A stretch of 64,000 nt of DNA from JAOZTV01 sp965371805 (GCA_965371805.1 CBDUZW010000014.1:1-64000), one strand, 5' to 3'; shown: positions 43,893 to 54,900, counted from the stretch's first letter. A program made the numbers and translations. The notes: generated from the sequence alone by a model not told the origin.

Positions 43893-43903
43893 TACGATAA
43901 ATT

Positions 43904-43981
43904 ATGGATTTACTAAAATTTTTAAATAGAAATGATAAGAAACGATTTTCCTATAAGTTTACTTCAACGAATTTAAAATAG
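43904..43981 (+). pseudogene. 25-codon remnant, possibly of an aminotransferase start
   Basis: ATG 43904, with AGGAGG 12 bp before, opens 25 codons (...RFSYKFTSTNLK) and stops. The position after the duplicated block and a faint match to DFSYFYSKNTLS at the start of the 27509 aminotransferase suggest a decayed copy of that gene. The match is short, so this is weak. Confidence 0.3.
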
Positions 43982-43996
43982 TTGCTTATTGTTCAG

Positions 43997-45388
43997 ATGA
44001 AAATTCTTTTGTTCATTATAATTTCCCTGTTTTTTTCTTTCGGAGAAATGATTTTATCTGAAATTCATTTTAAAAACTCAGATTTTGAGCTTGAGGTTAT
44101 CAGAATCAATGGTAAAACCAATGGTCCCTCTCTCCTCATTTTTGGAGGAATACACGGCGATGAAGAGGGGGGATACAATTCTGCTGAGGTCCTGTCTGGG
44201 ATTCAATTGTATAAAGGGAATCTGGTCATTGTCCCAAGAGTTAACTTTGCCGGGATCATGCGTTATAGGCGAGAGATATATGGTGATATGAATAGAAAAT
44301 TCACCGAAAAAGATTACCCCAACGATCCGGACCATAAAATTATGATCCTCCTTAAAAAATTAATCTCAGAAGCAGATATTTTCATCAACCAGCATGATGC
44401 ATTTGGATTTCACCGAAAAAAATATATCTCAAAAAATTATAATCCATTTAGATATGGACAGAGTCTTATTGTTGACACCGGTAAAATATATTCAAAAAAG
44501 CTTAATAGAGAGCTGGATATAAACATAATAGGAAAAAGAATAGTGGATAATGTAAACAAAGAGATAAAAAACAAAAAACACCATTTTTGCTTTTGGAATC
44601 AAAATTCAATAAGTATCAATACCAAATTCAAAGATATGCAGAAATCTGCTACACACTATGCTGTAACAAAATATTCTATCCCGGCATTCGGACTTGAAAC
44701 CTCAAAAAATCTTCCTTCATCCAGTTTGAAAATTAAATATCAACTTCTTGTAATCAAGAAAATAATGGATGAATTTAATTTTGAGTATGAGTTGAACTCA
44801 GATATATTTATAAAGCCTGTACTGTACTGGATAGAATTTATTAAAAATTCCAGGGAAATAATCAGGGTTAATTCAAATACAAATATCCGGTTGGATAAAA
44901 ATGACAGAATAAAGGTCTCAAAAATATATTCAAATTATAAAGCAGGTCTGTCCTTTGATATTCTAGGATGGAAAAATTTAAATGATTTTAATAATGAATA
45001 TTTATTTACAAAGGAAAGAACAGCATTTATAAGAAAAAACCATAATTATATAGGAAAAGTAAGACTGAAAAACTATAAAAACAATTCAATACGAAAGATT
45101 TTCGTTGAAGTTAATAATAAAAAAAGTTCAATTCCAAATTGGGGAGTAATAAAATCAAATAAAGATGATATTTTAAAATTGTTATACTGCGATAATAAAA
45201 ACACTAAGTACAGGTTTGATATAAGAGGATTTAATAAAAAATTAAAAAAGTGGGATGATTCCAACACTTTAATATCCTCAAAAGATCTTTTAAAAAAATA
45301 CTCATTTAAACAAGAAGGAAAAATCTACTTTGTAAAGATCTATAATAGATCACTATTTATGGGTGGATTCCAGATTGAATTTAAATAA
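43997..45388 (+). CDS. M99/M14-like D,L-carboxypeptidase (Csd4-like)
   Basis: About 463 residues from ATG 43997; the codons before it lack a ribosome site too. N-terminal signal segment, then LLIFGGIHGDEEGGYNSAEVL (His and Glu zinc ligands, about 47-55), VIVPRVNFAG, INQHDAFGFHR and GLETS-type active-site strands of zinc carboxypeptidases. The C-terminal 170 residues are extra beta domains. M99 enzymes trim peptidoglycan tripeptides and shape helical cells (Csd4/Pgp1); that role here is by family analogy. No shape-related gene adjoins it. Confidence 0.7.
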   Translation: MKILLFIIISLFFSFGEMILSEIHFKNSDFELEVIRINGKTNGPSLLIFGGIHGDEEGGYNSAEVLSGIQLYKGNLVIVPRVNFAGIMRYRREIYGDMNRKFTEKDYPNDPDHKIMILLKKLISEADIFINQHDAFGFHRKKYISKNYNPFRYGQSLIVDTGKIYSKKLNRELDINIIGKRIVDNVNKEIKNKKHHFCFWNQNSISINTKFKDMQKSATHYAVTKYSIPAFGLETSKNLPSSSLKIKYQLLVIKKIMDEFNFEYELNSDIFIKPVLYWIEFIKNSREIIRVNSNTNIRLDKNDRIKVSKIYSNYKAGLSFDILGWKNLNDFNNEYLFTKERTAFIRKNHNYIGKVRLKNYKNNSIRKIFVEVNNKKSSIPNWGVIKSNKDDILKLLYCDNKNTKYRFDIRGFNKKLKKWDDSNTLISSKDLLKKYSFKQEGKIYFVKIYNRSLFMGGFQIEFK

Positions 45389-45445
45389 TTGAAAGGTTTA
45401 GTTTTATATTGTCTCGGTAAATCCTTTAGTTTATAATATAACTTG

Positions 45446-45493
45446 TTAAATTTTTCATATTGTACTATAATTTCCTTTTCGTGTACTGACCCC
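45446..45493 (-). repeat. dispersed GGGGTCA..CACGA repeat, copy 2
   Basis: Minus strand reads TTTGGGGTCAGTACACGAAA then GGAAATTATAGTACAATATG. It aligns with the copies at 35155 and 61161 over about 45 bp with scattered changes. It lies in the 290-bp gap before the sensor kinase, which otherwise holds nothing recognisable. Confidence 0.5.
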
Positions 45494-45679
45494 AAATAGA
45501 TTGTTTTTTTTTATTCTAATCTAGAGTAAGATTATTGTTGATACAAAAATAATTTATGATAAGATTTTTATGTAAGACAAGACGGATTTGAAAAGATATT
45601 GTAGTTGGTTAATTATTGATGAATTTTTATAAAATGGAGTTAAAAACGTAAATAAAGTAGGACATTATTTGACTTGAAG

Positions 45680-47668
45680 ATGATGAATAGTTACAATCAA
45701 ACAGAGAGAATCTTGAGTAGTGAAAGGAATCTGGAGAGGATGTGCCTTGACATGGCTAATGTCGGTTTGACACATCTCAATTCCAAGGGAATTGTCCAAC
45801 TTGCTAACCGGAAGGCATGTGAGATTCTAGAGTGCACAGAATGCGAGGCGATAGGTAAAGAATGGTTCGAAACTTTTCTTCCTGAGCCGATTCGAGACTC
45901 TGTGAAAACCATCTTCAATCAGATCATGAAAGGTGAAACTGCCCCAATTGAGTATTATGTGAATGCAATTCTAACAAAAACCGGGAAGAAGAAATTCCTC
46001 TCTTTTCATAATGTGATAACAAAAAACTCAGAAGGTCATATTGACGGTGTTATCACCTCTTTCGAGGATATCACTGATAGAAAAAATACAGTAAGTACAC
46101 TTAAAAAAAGCGAAGAACAGTTTCGTAAGATCTTTGAAGAAGGTCCTCTTGGAATGGTTTATTTTGACAATAATTACCAAATTATAAATGTGAATAAATG
46201 TTTATGCTTTATGCTTGGATATTCCAAGCAAGAGCTTTTGGAATCTAATTTGTCGAGAATTATTATTCAAAAGAGTGATCCAAAAGAGGAAAAAATATTT
46301 CCAGATCTATTTGACAATAAAATTTCTTCCAATAAATCAAGCAAATTATTATTAAAAAAGAATGGAGAGCGGATATGGAGTATAATTACCGCTACCACGA
46401 TTTATGATATAGATGGATTGCCTATGAATGGTTTATTTATGATTGAAGATATTACTAGTGTTATGGAAGCTGAAATAAAATTAAACAATTATATAGATCA
46501 ACTAACATTGAGTGATCAGATCGGAACGATGTTGACTGGTGAAAAAGACCTGTCTTTAATACTCCAGGAATGCTGTGAAGCGATTACAGGTCACTTTGGA
46601 GCTGCATTCACTCGAATTTGGACAATTGATAAGTCTAATAAAATATTAGAACTTCAAGCAAGTGCGGGCATGTATACTCAAATAGATGGGAAACACAGAT
46701 ATATCACGTCCACCACAAACTCCAAAATTTGGAGTATTTTAAAGGAAAAGAAAAATATTTTGACAAATAAGATTATTGGTGATTCTCGAATTTTAGATCA
46801 GGACTGGGCCAGGAACGAGGGTATGGCTTCGTTTGCTGGATATCCTCTGATGGTTTCAACCCGTGTGTTGGGAGTTCTTGCAATATTTTCAAAAAAAAAA
46901 ATTAATCTGGATAAATATGAGACAATGAGGTCTATTACTCAAAAAATTGCCTTGGGTATATCCCGGAAATGGTTTGAACTTGAACAATTCAGGTTGCAAA
47001 GGAAATTACGATCTCTAACGGGCCATCTTCAATTGGTACAGGAAAAGGAAAAAAAGAATCTGGCCAGGGAATTACATGATGAGCTTGGTCAATTTTTAAC
47101 TGCTATAAACCTTGAACTGTTTAATTTGAAAGAAATTTGCAGCGATACAATGGAGAAAAAGAAGTTTACTGAAACAAATTCTTCCATTAAGCAAATCTCT
47201 CAATTGATGGAAACATCCATAAATATAACGGAAAAAATGGTCATGAACCTGAGGCCTGTAATTCTTGATGATTTAGGATTAATGGCAGCATTGAAGTGGC
47301 TGGTAAGTCAGATGGATAAACATTCTAAAATTGAGTGTAAGTTTGAGACAGATATAAAATATTTAGAGCTCAATCAGGAAAAATCTATTGCCTTATATCG
47401 GATTCTCCAGGAAAATATAAATAATATAAGCCGCCATTCACAGGCCACAAATTTGGGTATTATATTGAAAGAAGAAAACAGACAGATTCATATTATTATT
47501 TCTGATAATGGTATCGGTTTTGATGTTGAAGAATCAGTTAACCCAAAATCTTTCGGCATAATGGGAATGCAGGAAAGAGCTTACATTTTTGGCTGGGATC
47601 TGAAATTTGAAAGTAAAATTGGAGTGGGGACAGTTGTTTCTCTCAAAATCCCTAAAGGAGACAGATGA
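45680..47668 (+). CDS. PAS-PAS-GAF sensor histidine kinase, NarL type
   Basis: About 662 residues from ATG 45680; TTG 45674 is an alternative and the ribosome site is poor. PAS domains at about 20-135 and 145-260, GAF at about 290-440. The HisKA_3 dimerisation helix has His in LARELHDELGQF, and the HATPase ends FGIMGMQERAYIFG and GVGTVVSLKIP. Cytoplasmic. Its stop overlaps the start of the response-regulator gene, so the two form a cognate pair. Confidence 0.88.
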   Translation: MMNSYNQTERILSSERNLERMCLDMANVGLTHLNSKGIVQLANRKACEILECTECEAIGKEWFETFLPEPIRDSVKTIFNQIMKGETAPIEYYVNAILTKTGKKKFLSFHNVITKNSEGHIDGVITSFEDITDRKNTVSTLKKSEEQFRKIFEEGPLGMVYFDNNYQIINVNKCLCFMLGYSKQELLESNLSRIIIQKSDPKEEKIFPDLFDNKISSNKSSKLLLKKNGERIWSIITATTIYDIDGLPMNGLFMIEDITSVMEAEIKLNNYIDQLTLSDQIGTMLTGEKDLSLILQECCEAITGHFGAAFTRIWTIDKSNKILELQASAGMYTQIDGKHRYITSTTNSKIWSILKEKKNILTNKIIGDSRILDQDWARNEGMASFAGYPLMVSTRVLGVLAIFSKKKINLDKYETMRSITQKIALGISRKWFELEQFRLQRKLRSLTGHLQLVQEKEKKNLARELHDELGQFLTAINLELFNLKEICSDTMEKKKFTETNSSIKQISQLMETSINITEKMVMNLRPVILDDLGLMAALKWLVSQMDKHSKIECKFETDIKYLELNQEKSIALYRILQENINNISRHSQATNLGIILKEENRQIHIIISDNGIGFDVEESVNPKSFGIMGMQERAYIFGWDLKFESKIGVGTVVSLKIPKGDR

Positions 47669-48297
47669 TCGAAATATTGATAGCTGATGACCACCCGATT
47701 GTCCGTAATGGAATAAAGAATGTAATAGAAAAAGCTATAGATTTAAAAGTCACGGGTGAAGCGGAAAATGCTAAGCAAGTGTATAGTCTTTTATCCAAAG
47801 GTAAATGGGATGTCGTTATACTTGACTTAAAAATGCCGGGAGTTGGGGGAATAGAAATATTGGAAAACATAAGATACAGTCAACCTGATCTTCCTGTAAT
47901 CATTCTAAGCTCCTTTTCAGAAGAGCTATATGGCGTTGCAACAATCAAAGCAGGCGCTTCAGCCTTTTTAAACAAAAGTGCTGCTCCAATAGAACTGGTA
48001 AAAGCAATTCGGAAAGTAAATGAAGGTAAGAAATATATCAGCCCCTCACTTGCCGAAAAACTGGCCGACCATATTGATGATACTTCAAAAAAACTGCCTC
48101 ATTTTAGTTTATCTACCCGTGAATTTGAGGTTATGAAGTTAATTGGCTCCGGCTTAAAGATGCCCGAAATTGCTAATAAACTATGTATAAGTGTCTCTTC
48201 GGTTAATTCATACCGGGCCAGGGTGTTTGAAAAAATGCAATTCAAGTCAAATGCAAATATCATTCAATATATAATAACGCATAAATTATACGAATAA
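47665..48297 (+). CDS. NarL/FixJ-type response regulator
   Basis: 210 residues. Receiver (about 1-118) with Asp in VVILDLKMPGVGG and Lys in FLNKSA; LuxR-type helix-turn-helix (about 145-205, LSTREFEVMKLIGSGLKMPEIANKLCISVSSVNSYRARVFEKM). ATGA overlap with the kinase. Target genes unknown. Confidence 0.92.
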   Translation: MIEILIADDHPIVRNGIKNVIEKAIDLKVTGEAENAKQVYSLLSKGKWDVVILDLKMPGVGGIEILENIRYSQPDLPVIILSSFSEELYGVATIKAGASAFLNKSAAPIELVKAIRKVNEGKKYISPSLAEKLADHIDDTSKKLPHFSLSTREFEVMKLIGSGLKMPEIANKLCISVSSVNSYRARVFEKMQFKSNANIIQYIITHKLYE

Positions 48298-48441
48298 TAA
48301 TCCTATTTCTGATGTTTAAAGTTCTGCCGTAAAAAATACGGCAAGTTCTCATAGCAAACTACGACAAATAAAATGTATCTTTTTGCGATAGCGAACTCTA
48401 TTTATAAATTACATTATATATTTATGAGCAAAATAATCAAA

Positions 48442-48810
48442 ATGAAAAAAACATTGTTTATAGCAGACGATTCTACAATTGTTCTTAAATCCTTAATAGA
48501 TGCGTTTTCCGAAGATTCCAGCTTAGATATCGTCGGAACTGCTGAGAGTATAAAAGAAGCAATAGAGTCCATAAGAAAATTGAGACCAGATATAGTTATT
48601 TTGGATTTTCAGTTCAAAGAGGGTACCGGAATAGAAATATTAAAATATATACGCAAAAATAAATATAAGTCTACTGTATTTATTTTTACTAACTTTGGAT
48701 ATCCTGAACTCAGGGAACTCTGTTATAAGGAAGGGGCGGATTTTTTCTTTAAAAAATTAGGAGAGAGCGTAAAACTAATCGAAGAGATAAGAAAAATAAG
48801 TTTACAATAA
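48442..48810 (+). CDS. stand-alone receiver domain protein
   Basis: About 122 residues from ATG 48442 (MKKTLFIADD); the frame opens at 48373 with no ribosome site before any ATG. Acidic pair ADD, Asp in VILDFQFKEG (about 54), Thr in FIFTNFG and Lys in FFFKKLGE are the receiver residues. No output domain, as in CheY/Spo0F. Positioned 24 bp before the MCP, so it may be a chemotaxis-linked CheY-like protein. Confidence 0.8.
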   Translation: MKKTLFIADDSTIVLKSLIDAFSEDSSLDIVGTAESIKEAIESIRKLRPDIVILDFQFKEGTGIEILKYIRKNKYKSTVFIFTNFGYPELRELCYKEGADFFFKKLGESVKLIEEIRKISLQ

Positions 48811-48834
48811 TACTAAAAAAAAAAGGAGAAAAAA

Positions 48835-50880
48835 ATGAAATGGAAGGATTTTAAATTAGGCATTAAGTTTGCCATAGGTTTTGGTATTGTTCTGGTATTG
48901 CTTGCGGTTGTTGGTATATGGGCAATTAACGGGATCGGCGGAATCGTTGGAAACGCAGAGGAAGTGATCGGTGGTAATAAGCTTAGAGGTGATATGATAC
49001 AAAAAGAGGTTGACCATTTGAACTGGGCAGGAAAGGTTAGTGCACTTCTTACCGATGAACACATTCATAAATTGGATGTGCAGACTGATCCGCATAAGTG
49101 TGCATTCGGTGAATGGTATTATAGTGATAAACGGAAAGAGGCAGAAAAAATGGTCCCTAAGCTGAAATCAATATTGGAAAAAATAGAGAAGCCTCATACT
49201 CTTCTTCATGAATCGGCAATTAGAATTGGAAAAAATTATACACAGGTTGATCAGAAATTAGGGAGTTTCCTGAGACAGATGGAAACAGCACATTTGAAAT
49301 GGGCACAAATAGTCGCCAATACATTGATGAATAATTCTAGTAATAAGCTTAATGTTATAAAAGATCCTCATAAATGTGAATTTGGAAAATGGTATTTTTC
49401 CAATGAAGTTAAAGAAAAAAGACGGCAGAACCCTGAATTTGACAGTCTTTTAGCAAAAGTAGAAGATCCTCACAAAAAACTCCATGAATCTGCAATTAAA
49501 ATTGATCAGATGATCAGAAATAATAACAGGGCTGGGGCAGGAAACATTTATACAACAATTACTGAAAAAGCTGCAGCTGAAACTCTGAAAAATATTGATG
49601 GTATCATTGAATGGCATGATAAGCTTCTTGCTAAACTTGAAGTGGCAAAACAAATTAATGCTAAAGAAACTGTACCGGCATTAGCAGAAGTGCAGAAAAT
49701 AATTGGAGAAATCCTTGAAACAACATCAAAGAGCATCATGACTGACGAACAGATGCTGGAACAGGCATCCAGTACCAGAACTATGGTTATTACAATTGGT
49801 CTTATTGCCATTATTATAGGCATTCTTATGGCTTTTATTATTGCCAGGGGTATTATTGGACCGATTATGAAAGGTGTTCATTTTGCGAAGACTTTGTCTG
49901 CTGGAGATCTAACGGCTAACCTTGATGTAGATCAAAAAGATGAGGTGGGAGAGCTTGGAACTGCCATGAAAGATATGGCGGCAAACCTGAGAAGAATTGT
50001 AAATGAGGTTCAGACTGCTGGTGAAAATGTTGCATCTGGCAGTGAAGAGCTTAGCGCTTCTGCTCAGTCTTTATCTCAGGGTTCAACAGAACAGGCATCA
50101 GCAGCAGAGGAAATATCTTCTTCTATGGAAGAAATGGGGGCAAATATCCAGCAGAATACAGATAATGCTCAGCAAACTGAAAAAATATCGACAAAGGCAT
50201 CTTCAAATGCCAAGGATAGCGGAGAAGCAGTCGGTGAAGCAACTAGAGCTATGAAAGAGATAGCTGAAAAGATTAATATTATTCAGGAAATCGCAAGGCA
50301 GACCAATTTGCTTGCATTGAATGCAGCAATAGAAGCGGCTCGAGCGGGTGAGCATGGCAAGGGGTTTGCAGTTGTTGCCTCTGAGGTAAGAAAGCTTGCA
50401 GAGAGAAGTCAGGGTGCTGCAGAAGAGATAACGACACTTGCCAAGAACAGCCTTGGAGTAGCAGAGAGAGCTGTGGAGATGTTAAATACTCTTGTTCCTG
50501 ATATCGGCAAGACAGCAGATCTTGTTTCAGAAATAACAGCATCCAGTACGGAACAGAATCAGGGGGCAGGTCAAATTATAAAGGCAATAAGTGAACTTGA
50601 TAAGGTTGTTCAATCAAATGCAGGTGCATCAGAGGAAATGGCATCAACTGCTGAAGAATTGTCTTCTCAGGCGCAGCAACTTCAATCATCAATGTCATTT
50701 TTTAAGATTGGAAATGAAGGAGGTCATCAGGCAAGAGTCCTTCACCAGCAGCCATCACAGACACAAACAAGACCAGGCCCTGCAAAGGCAAAACCTGTTG
50801 CACCTAAAGCAGGCGGCGGGATGAAACTTGATATGGGATCGGGTGCCGATAGTGAAGATGGTGAGTTTGAGAGGTTTTAA
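48835..50880 (+). CDS. methyl-accepting chemotaxis protein with two periplasmic CZB-like domains
   Basis: 681 residues. TM1 about 10-32 and TM2 about 315-338 flank a periplasmic sensor. The sensor carries two repeats (about 60-130 and 150-220), each H.NW/H.KW...PHKC.FG.WYY/F.....LHESA, the chemoreceptor zinc-binding (CZB) pattern with His, Cys and His ligands. HAMP about 340-395; signalling domain about 400-635 with EIARQTNLLALNAAIEAARAGE. The Pro/Gln-rich tail does not end in a receptor pentapeptide for CheR/CheB. Likely senses zinc or oxidants. CheW is cotranscribed. Confidence 0.88.
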   Translation: MKWKDFKLGIKFAIGFGIVLVLLAVVGIWAINGIGGIVGNAEEVIGGNKLRGDMIQKEVDHLNWAGKVSALLTDEHIHKLDVQTDPHKCAFGEWYYSDKRKEAEKMVPKLKSILEKIEKPHTLLHESAIRIGKNYTQVDQKLGSFLRQMETAHLKWAQIVANTLMNNSSNKLNVIKDPHKCEFGKWYFSNEVKEKRRQNPEFDSLLAKVEDPHKKLHESAIKIDQMIRNNNRAGAGNIYTTITEKAAAETLKNIDGIIEWHDKLLAKLEVAKQINAKETVPALAEVQKIIGEILETTSKSIMTDEQMLEQASSTRTMVITIGLIAIIIGILMAFIIARGIIGPIMKGVHFAKTLSAGDLTANLDVDQKDEVGELGTAMKDMAANLRRIVNEVQTAGENVASGSEELSASAQSLSQGSTEQASAAEEISSSMEEMGANIQQNTDNAQQTEKISTKASSNAKDSGEAVGEATRAMKEIAEKINIIQEIARQTNLLALNAAIEAARAGEHGKGFAVVASEVRKLAERSQGAAEEITTLAKNSLGVAERAVEMLNTLVPDIGKTADLVSEITASSTEQNQGAGQIIKAISELDKVVQSNAGASEEMASTAEELSSQAQQLQSSMSFFKIGNEGGHQARVLHQQPSQTQTRPGPAKAKPVAPKAGGGMKLDMGSGADSEDGEFERF

Positions 50881-51018
50881 TTTAAAATTGAAAGATTAGA
50901 AAGATTGAAAAAATGAAAGATTATAGAGCATGTAGAGACATGGCATGCTATGTTTTTTTGTGAAGAATGTAGGGGGCGGATCCCTGTATCTGCCCTTTGT
51001 TCTTAAGGAGATAAAATA

Positions 51019-51513
51019 ATGACAGATAATAAATTATTAGATGATGGTCAGTTATTTACATTCATGTTAAGTAATGAAATATATGGAATAGAAATATCAA
51101 AGGTCAGGGAGGTCATGGATTATAAAAATATAACTACTGTTCCAAAGACCCCTGATTTTATGAAAGGGGTTATTAATTTAAGAGGAGGTGTTGTTCCGGT
51201 TATTGATCTGAGATTAAAATTTGGAATGAAAGAAACAGAGAAGACTGTTGATACCTGTATAATTATTGTAGATATAACAGTTGATAACGAGCAGACTTTT
51301 ATCGGGGCTCTTGCAGACTCTGTAAAAGAGGTAATTACTCTTGAACCTGAAAATATTGAACCTGCACCTAAGATAGGAACAAAATTAGATACAGACTTTA
51401 TTAAAGGGATGGGAAAGCATAATGGAGATTTTATAATTATTCTGAACATTAATAATGTGTTTTCAAAAGAAGAGATTTCACTAGTACAAGATGCTTCAGA
51501 AACAGAGTTATAG
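51019..51513 (+). CDS. cheW: CheW-type coupling protein
   Basis: 164 residues: LFTFMLSNEIYGIEISKVREVMDY, KGVINLRGGVVPVIDLRLKFGM (about 55-76) and IIVDITVDNEQTFIGALADSVKEVI match CheW throughout. It couples the MCP upstream to CheA (not in this window). Ribosome site AAGGAGAT. Confidence 0.93.
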   Translation: MTDNKLLDDGQLFTFMLSNEIYGIEISKVREVMDYKNITTVPKTPDFMKGVINLRGGVVPVIDLRLKFGMKETEKTVDTCIIIVDITVDNEQTFIGALADSVKEVITLEPENIEPAPKIGTKLDTDFIKGMGKHNGDFIIILNINNVFSKEEISLVQDASETEL

Positions 51514-51537
51514 ACAAAAATAATAATGGTCAAAGAA

Positions 51538-51565
51538 GCCCTGATCAATATAAATTGATCTGGGC
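51538..51565 (+). terminator. intrinsic terminator-like hairpin
   Basis: GCCCTGATCAAT-ATAA-ATTGATCTGGGC is a 12-bp stem with one T-T mismatch, 25 bp past the cheW stop. The T-run after it is short (CTTT). Confidence 0.6.
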
Positions 51566-51643
51566 AATCTTTAAGAACATATGTTGATTGTTATTAACAG
51601 AGAATTAATAATGGATATAAATAACATAATTTGATTATATAAA

Positions 51644-51853
51644 ATGCAAAAAAAAGAATATATACAATTGATCCTATTTAAAAACTTTCAACAAGAGAAG
51701 TGTATTGTTATCGAAAAGAATAGTTTGAGTTTTGAAGATTTAATAAAAACTGCTGAAGAATGGAAGAATGCTAATCCAAAATCAAATACTATAAGAATAA
51801 AGTTCAAACCTTGTGGATGTGACAATATTGAGTGCAAAAATTGTAAACAATGA
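51644..51853 (+). CDS. small Cys-cluster protein
   Basis: 69 residues. N-terminal alpha/beta part (IQLILFKNFQQEKCIVIEKN) and a C-terminal CGCDNIECKNC with four cysteines in CxC/CxxC style, suggesting metal binding. No ribosome site seen. No family recognised; the Cys cluster makes it plausible as a real gene. Confidence 0.5.
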   Translation: MQKKEYIQLILFKNFQQEKCIVIEKNSLSFEDLIKTAEEWKNANPKSNTIRIKFKPCGCDNIECKNCKQ

Positions 51854-51856
51854 ATA

Positions 51857-51979
51857 AATATAATTGAAAGAGGTGTTGTCTTAGCAAGAGACGATATTTT
51901 AATAGTGGAGGATCTACCAATGTATTTAGACAATAGGAATGAAAAAATCATGGATTATTTTAACAAAGTAGGAGTTTAA
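51857..51979 (+). pseudogene. fragment of an NtrC-type regulator
   Basis: 41 codons read NIIERGVVLARDDIL.VEDLP.YLDNRNEKIMDYF, then NKVGV and TAA. The same stretch, with only a few substitutions, occurs within the 60111 regulator at about 60827-60935, the end of its AAA+ region. No start codon is usable. It ends exactly where the hybrid kinase gene begins (TAAATG), so a whole regulator gene probably once preceded that kinase. Confidence 0.75.
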
Positions 51980-54900
51980 ATGCCTAAAAAAAAGATTGAT
52001 CTGAAGAAAACGAAAGAAGAGCTTATATTAGAGCTGGAAAGATCACGTATTGAGATAGCTGATTTAAAAGGTAAAAATGTCTCTTCTAAACAGGCAGTAG
52101 AATTAATCTCTCTATATGAAAAAATAGTCAAAAAGATCCCTTTAGGATTACATATATATCATCTCGAGAATATTGATGATGATCAGAGTCTTAGGATGAT
52201 ATTCGCAAATTCTGCTTCAGAAGTTCTTACAGGTATTAAAATAGAAAATGTAGTTGGGAAAACTCTGGATCAGAATTTTCCCGGTTTGCATAAGCAGGGA
52301 ATTCCCCAGATTTATGCTGAAGTTGCGCGTTCCAATGAATCAAAAAATATCGGAAATGTTTATTATGGAGACAAGCGTGTTGATCAGGGAAGGTTCTCGG
52401 TAAAAGTATTTCCCCTCCATGGCAATTGTGTGGGGGTCTCTTTTGAGAATACTACTGAGCAAAAAAAGGCAGAGGATAAATTATTAAAAGAAAGGTATTA
52501 CCTGGAAAAAACTCAGGAAATAGCTAAGATCGGAATTTGGGAGCTTGATATTCAGAGAAACATTCTTCTATGGACAGATGAAACTTATAAAATTTTCAAT
52601 GTACCGGTTGGAACAAAATTAAACATAAAAAGTTTTTTTAGTTGTGTCCATACTGAAGACAGGAATTATGTTAATGAAAAATGGAATGATGCGCTTAATA
52701 AAGAACCCTATGATATTGAACACCGGATTTTAATTGATGGAGACATAAAATGGGTAAGAGAGAAAGCGGAAATTGAATTTGATGCCGATGGAAACCCCAT
52801 TTCAGCAATTGGTTTTGTGCAGGACATTACAAAACAAAAAAAAACAGAGGAGATATTAAAGGAAAATGAAGACAAATACAGAACTCTTTATAATAATGCT
52901 CCCTTATCCTATCAATCTCTCAATAAAGATGGATGCTTTTTAGATATAAACCCAACATGGCTTAAAACTCTCGGTTATGATAGAGAAGAGGTAATTGGCA
53001 AAAAATTTAAGGATTTTCTACATCCTGACTGGCAACCTCATTTTGAAAAGAATTTCCCTGCTTTTAAGAAAAGAGGATATGTAAATGACGTACAATTTAA
53101 AATCCGGCATAAAAAAGAGCATTATCTTGATATCTCCTTTGAAGGATGCATTGGAAACAATCCTGATGGCAGTTTTAAGCAGACCTACTGTGTGTTTAAC
53201 GATATCACAAAACAAAAGAAGGCCGAAAAAACATTACAGGAAAGCGAATTAAAATTCCGTCTTTTAGCAGATTATACATATGACTGGGAATATTGGATAG
53301 ATCTGGATGGTAATTACACCTATCTATCTCCATCCTGTGAGAGAATTTCCGGTTATACTAAAGAAGAGTTCATTTCTGACCCGGAATTATTGTTTAAAAT
53401 TGTTTTACCTGAATATAAAGAAGAGGTATTACATCATTACAAAAATGAAAGAAAGAATATGGTTGATACCTTATCATTTGAATTTAAATTCATTACCAGG
53501 GATGGTAAAGAGTCCTGGATTGAACATAATTGCTGTCCTCTTTTTAATAAACTGGGTAAATTTATCGGCAGGCGTGGTAATAACCGTGATATCACAGAGC
53601 GGGTTCAGGCAGATAAAATGCTTAAAACAAGTGAAGAAAGGTATAAGGGAATAATTCAAAATACAACAAATTGTATTGCTGTTTACAGGGCTGTTGATGA
53701 TGGTAAGGATTTTGTTTTTGTTGAATTTAATCCTATGGCTGAAAAAACTGAGAACACAACAAAAAAGGAAGTGATCGGGAAAAAAGTAACTGAGGTATTT
53801 CCAGGAGTATCAGATTTAGGACTTCTTAAAGTTTTTCAAGATGTATACCGATCAGGTACTGCTCAACATCTTCCTATTGAAATATATAAGGATAAAAGGG
53901 TCCAGGGATATAGGGAAAACTATATTTATAAATTACATTCTGGAGAGATAGTTGCAGTTTACAGGGACTTAACAGAAGAAAAAAAACTGGAGAATGAAAA
54001 GGTTCATTTACAGGAACAACTTATTCAAGCTCAGAAAATGGAGGCAATTGGAACCTTGGCCGGAGGTATCGCACATGACTTTAATAACATTCTGGGTGTG
54101 ATTATAGGTTATACAGAATTAACCCTGGATGATCCTGGAAATATAAAAAATATAGTTTATAATTTACAGCATGTAATGAAAGCATCCGATCGGGCAAAAG
54201 ATATGGTTAAGCAGATCCTTACTTTCAGCCGGAAAGATGATCAATCCATGAAACCTGTTAATGTGGGGAATGTTATCAAAGAGATAATTACATTTCTTCG
54301 GTCAACTATTCCTACAACTATTGAGATAAGGTCAACTGTTGCAAAGAATTTCGGACTGATATTTGGTAATGCTACACAGATCAATCAAGTACTGATGAAT
54401 TTATGTACAAATGCATCTCATGCAATGGTAGAAAAAGGAGGAGTGCTTAAAATAAATTTACAGGAAGTTACACTAGATAAAGATAGCTCTTTAATAGTAA
54501 ATCTTGAACCTGGAACATATCTGCATCTTATCGTAAGTGATACCGGAACAGGTATGAGTAAGGAAGTATTAAAAAGAATATTCGAACCTTATTATACAAC
54601 AAAAAAGAATGGAGAAGGGACAGGTATGGGGCTTGCCGTTATTTATGGGATTGTAAATAGTCATAACGGAAATATAAAAGTACGTTCAGAGATCGGTACG
54701 GGAAGTGTTTTTAATATTTATTTTCCTGTTCTGGAATCTGAAAAAATATTAGATGTATATGAAGATCAGAAAACTGCATTAATGGGAAATGAGGAGAAAA
54801 TCCTGTTTGTGGACGATGAGAACCCTCTTGCAGAACTTGGAACAAAAATGTTAGAAAAACTTGGATATCAGGTTGAATCAAGAACAAGCAGTATAGAAGC

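Noticed and set aside
48326..48342. GCCGTA/TACGGC hairpin after the response regulator
   Set aside because: Only 6 bp of stem and no T-run follows, so not called as a terminator.
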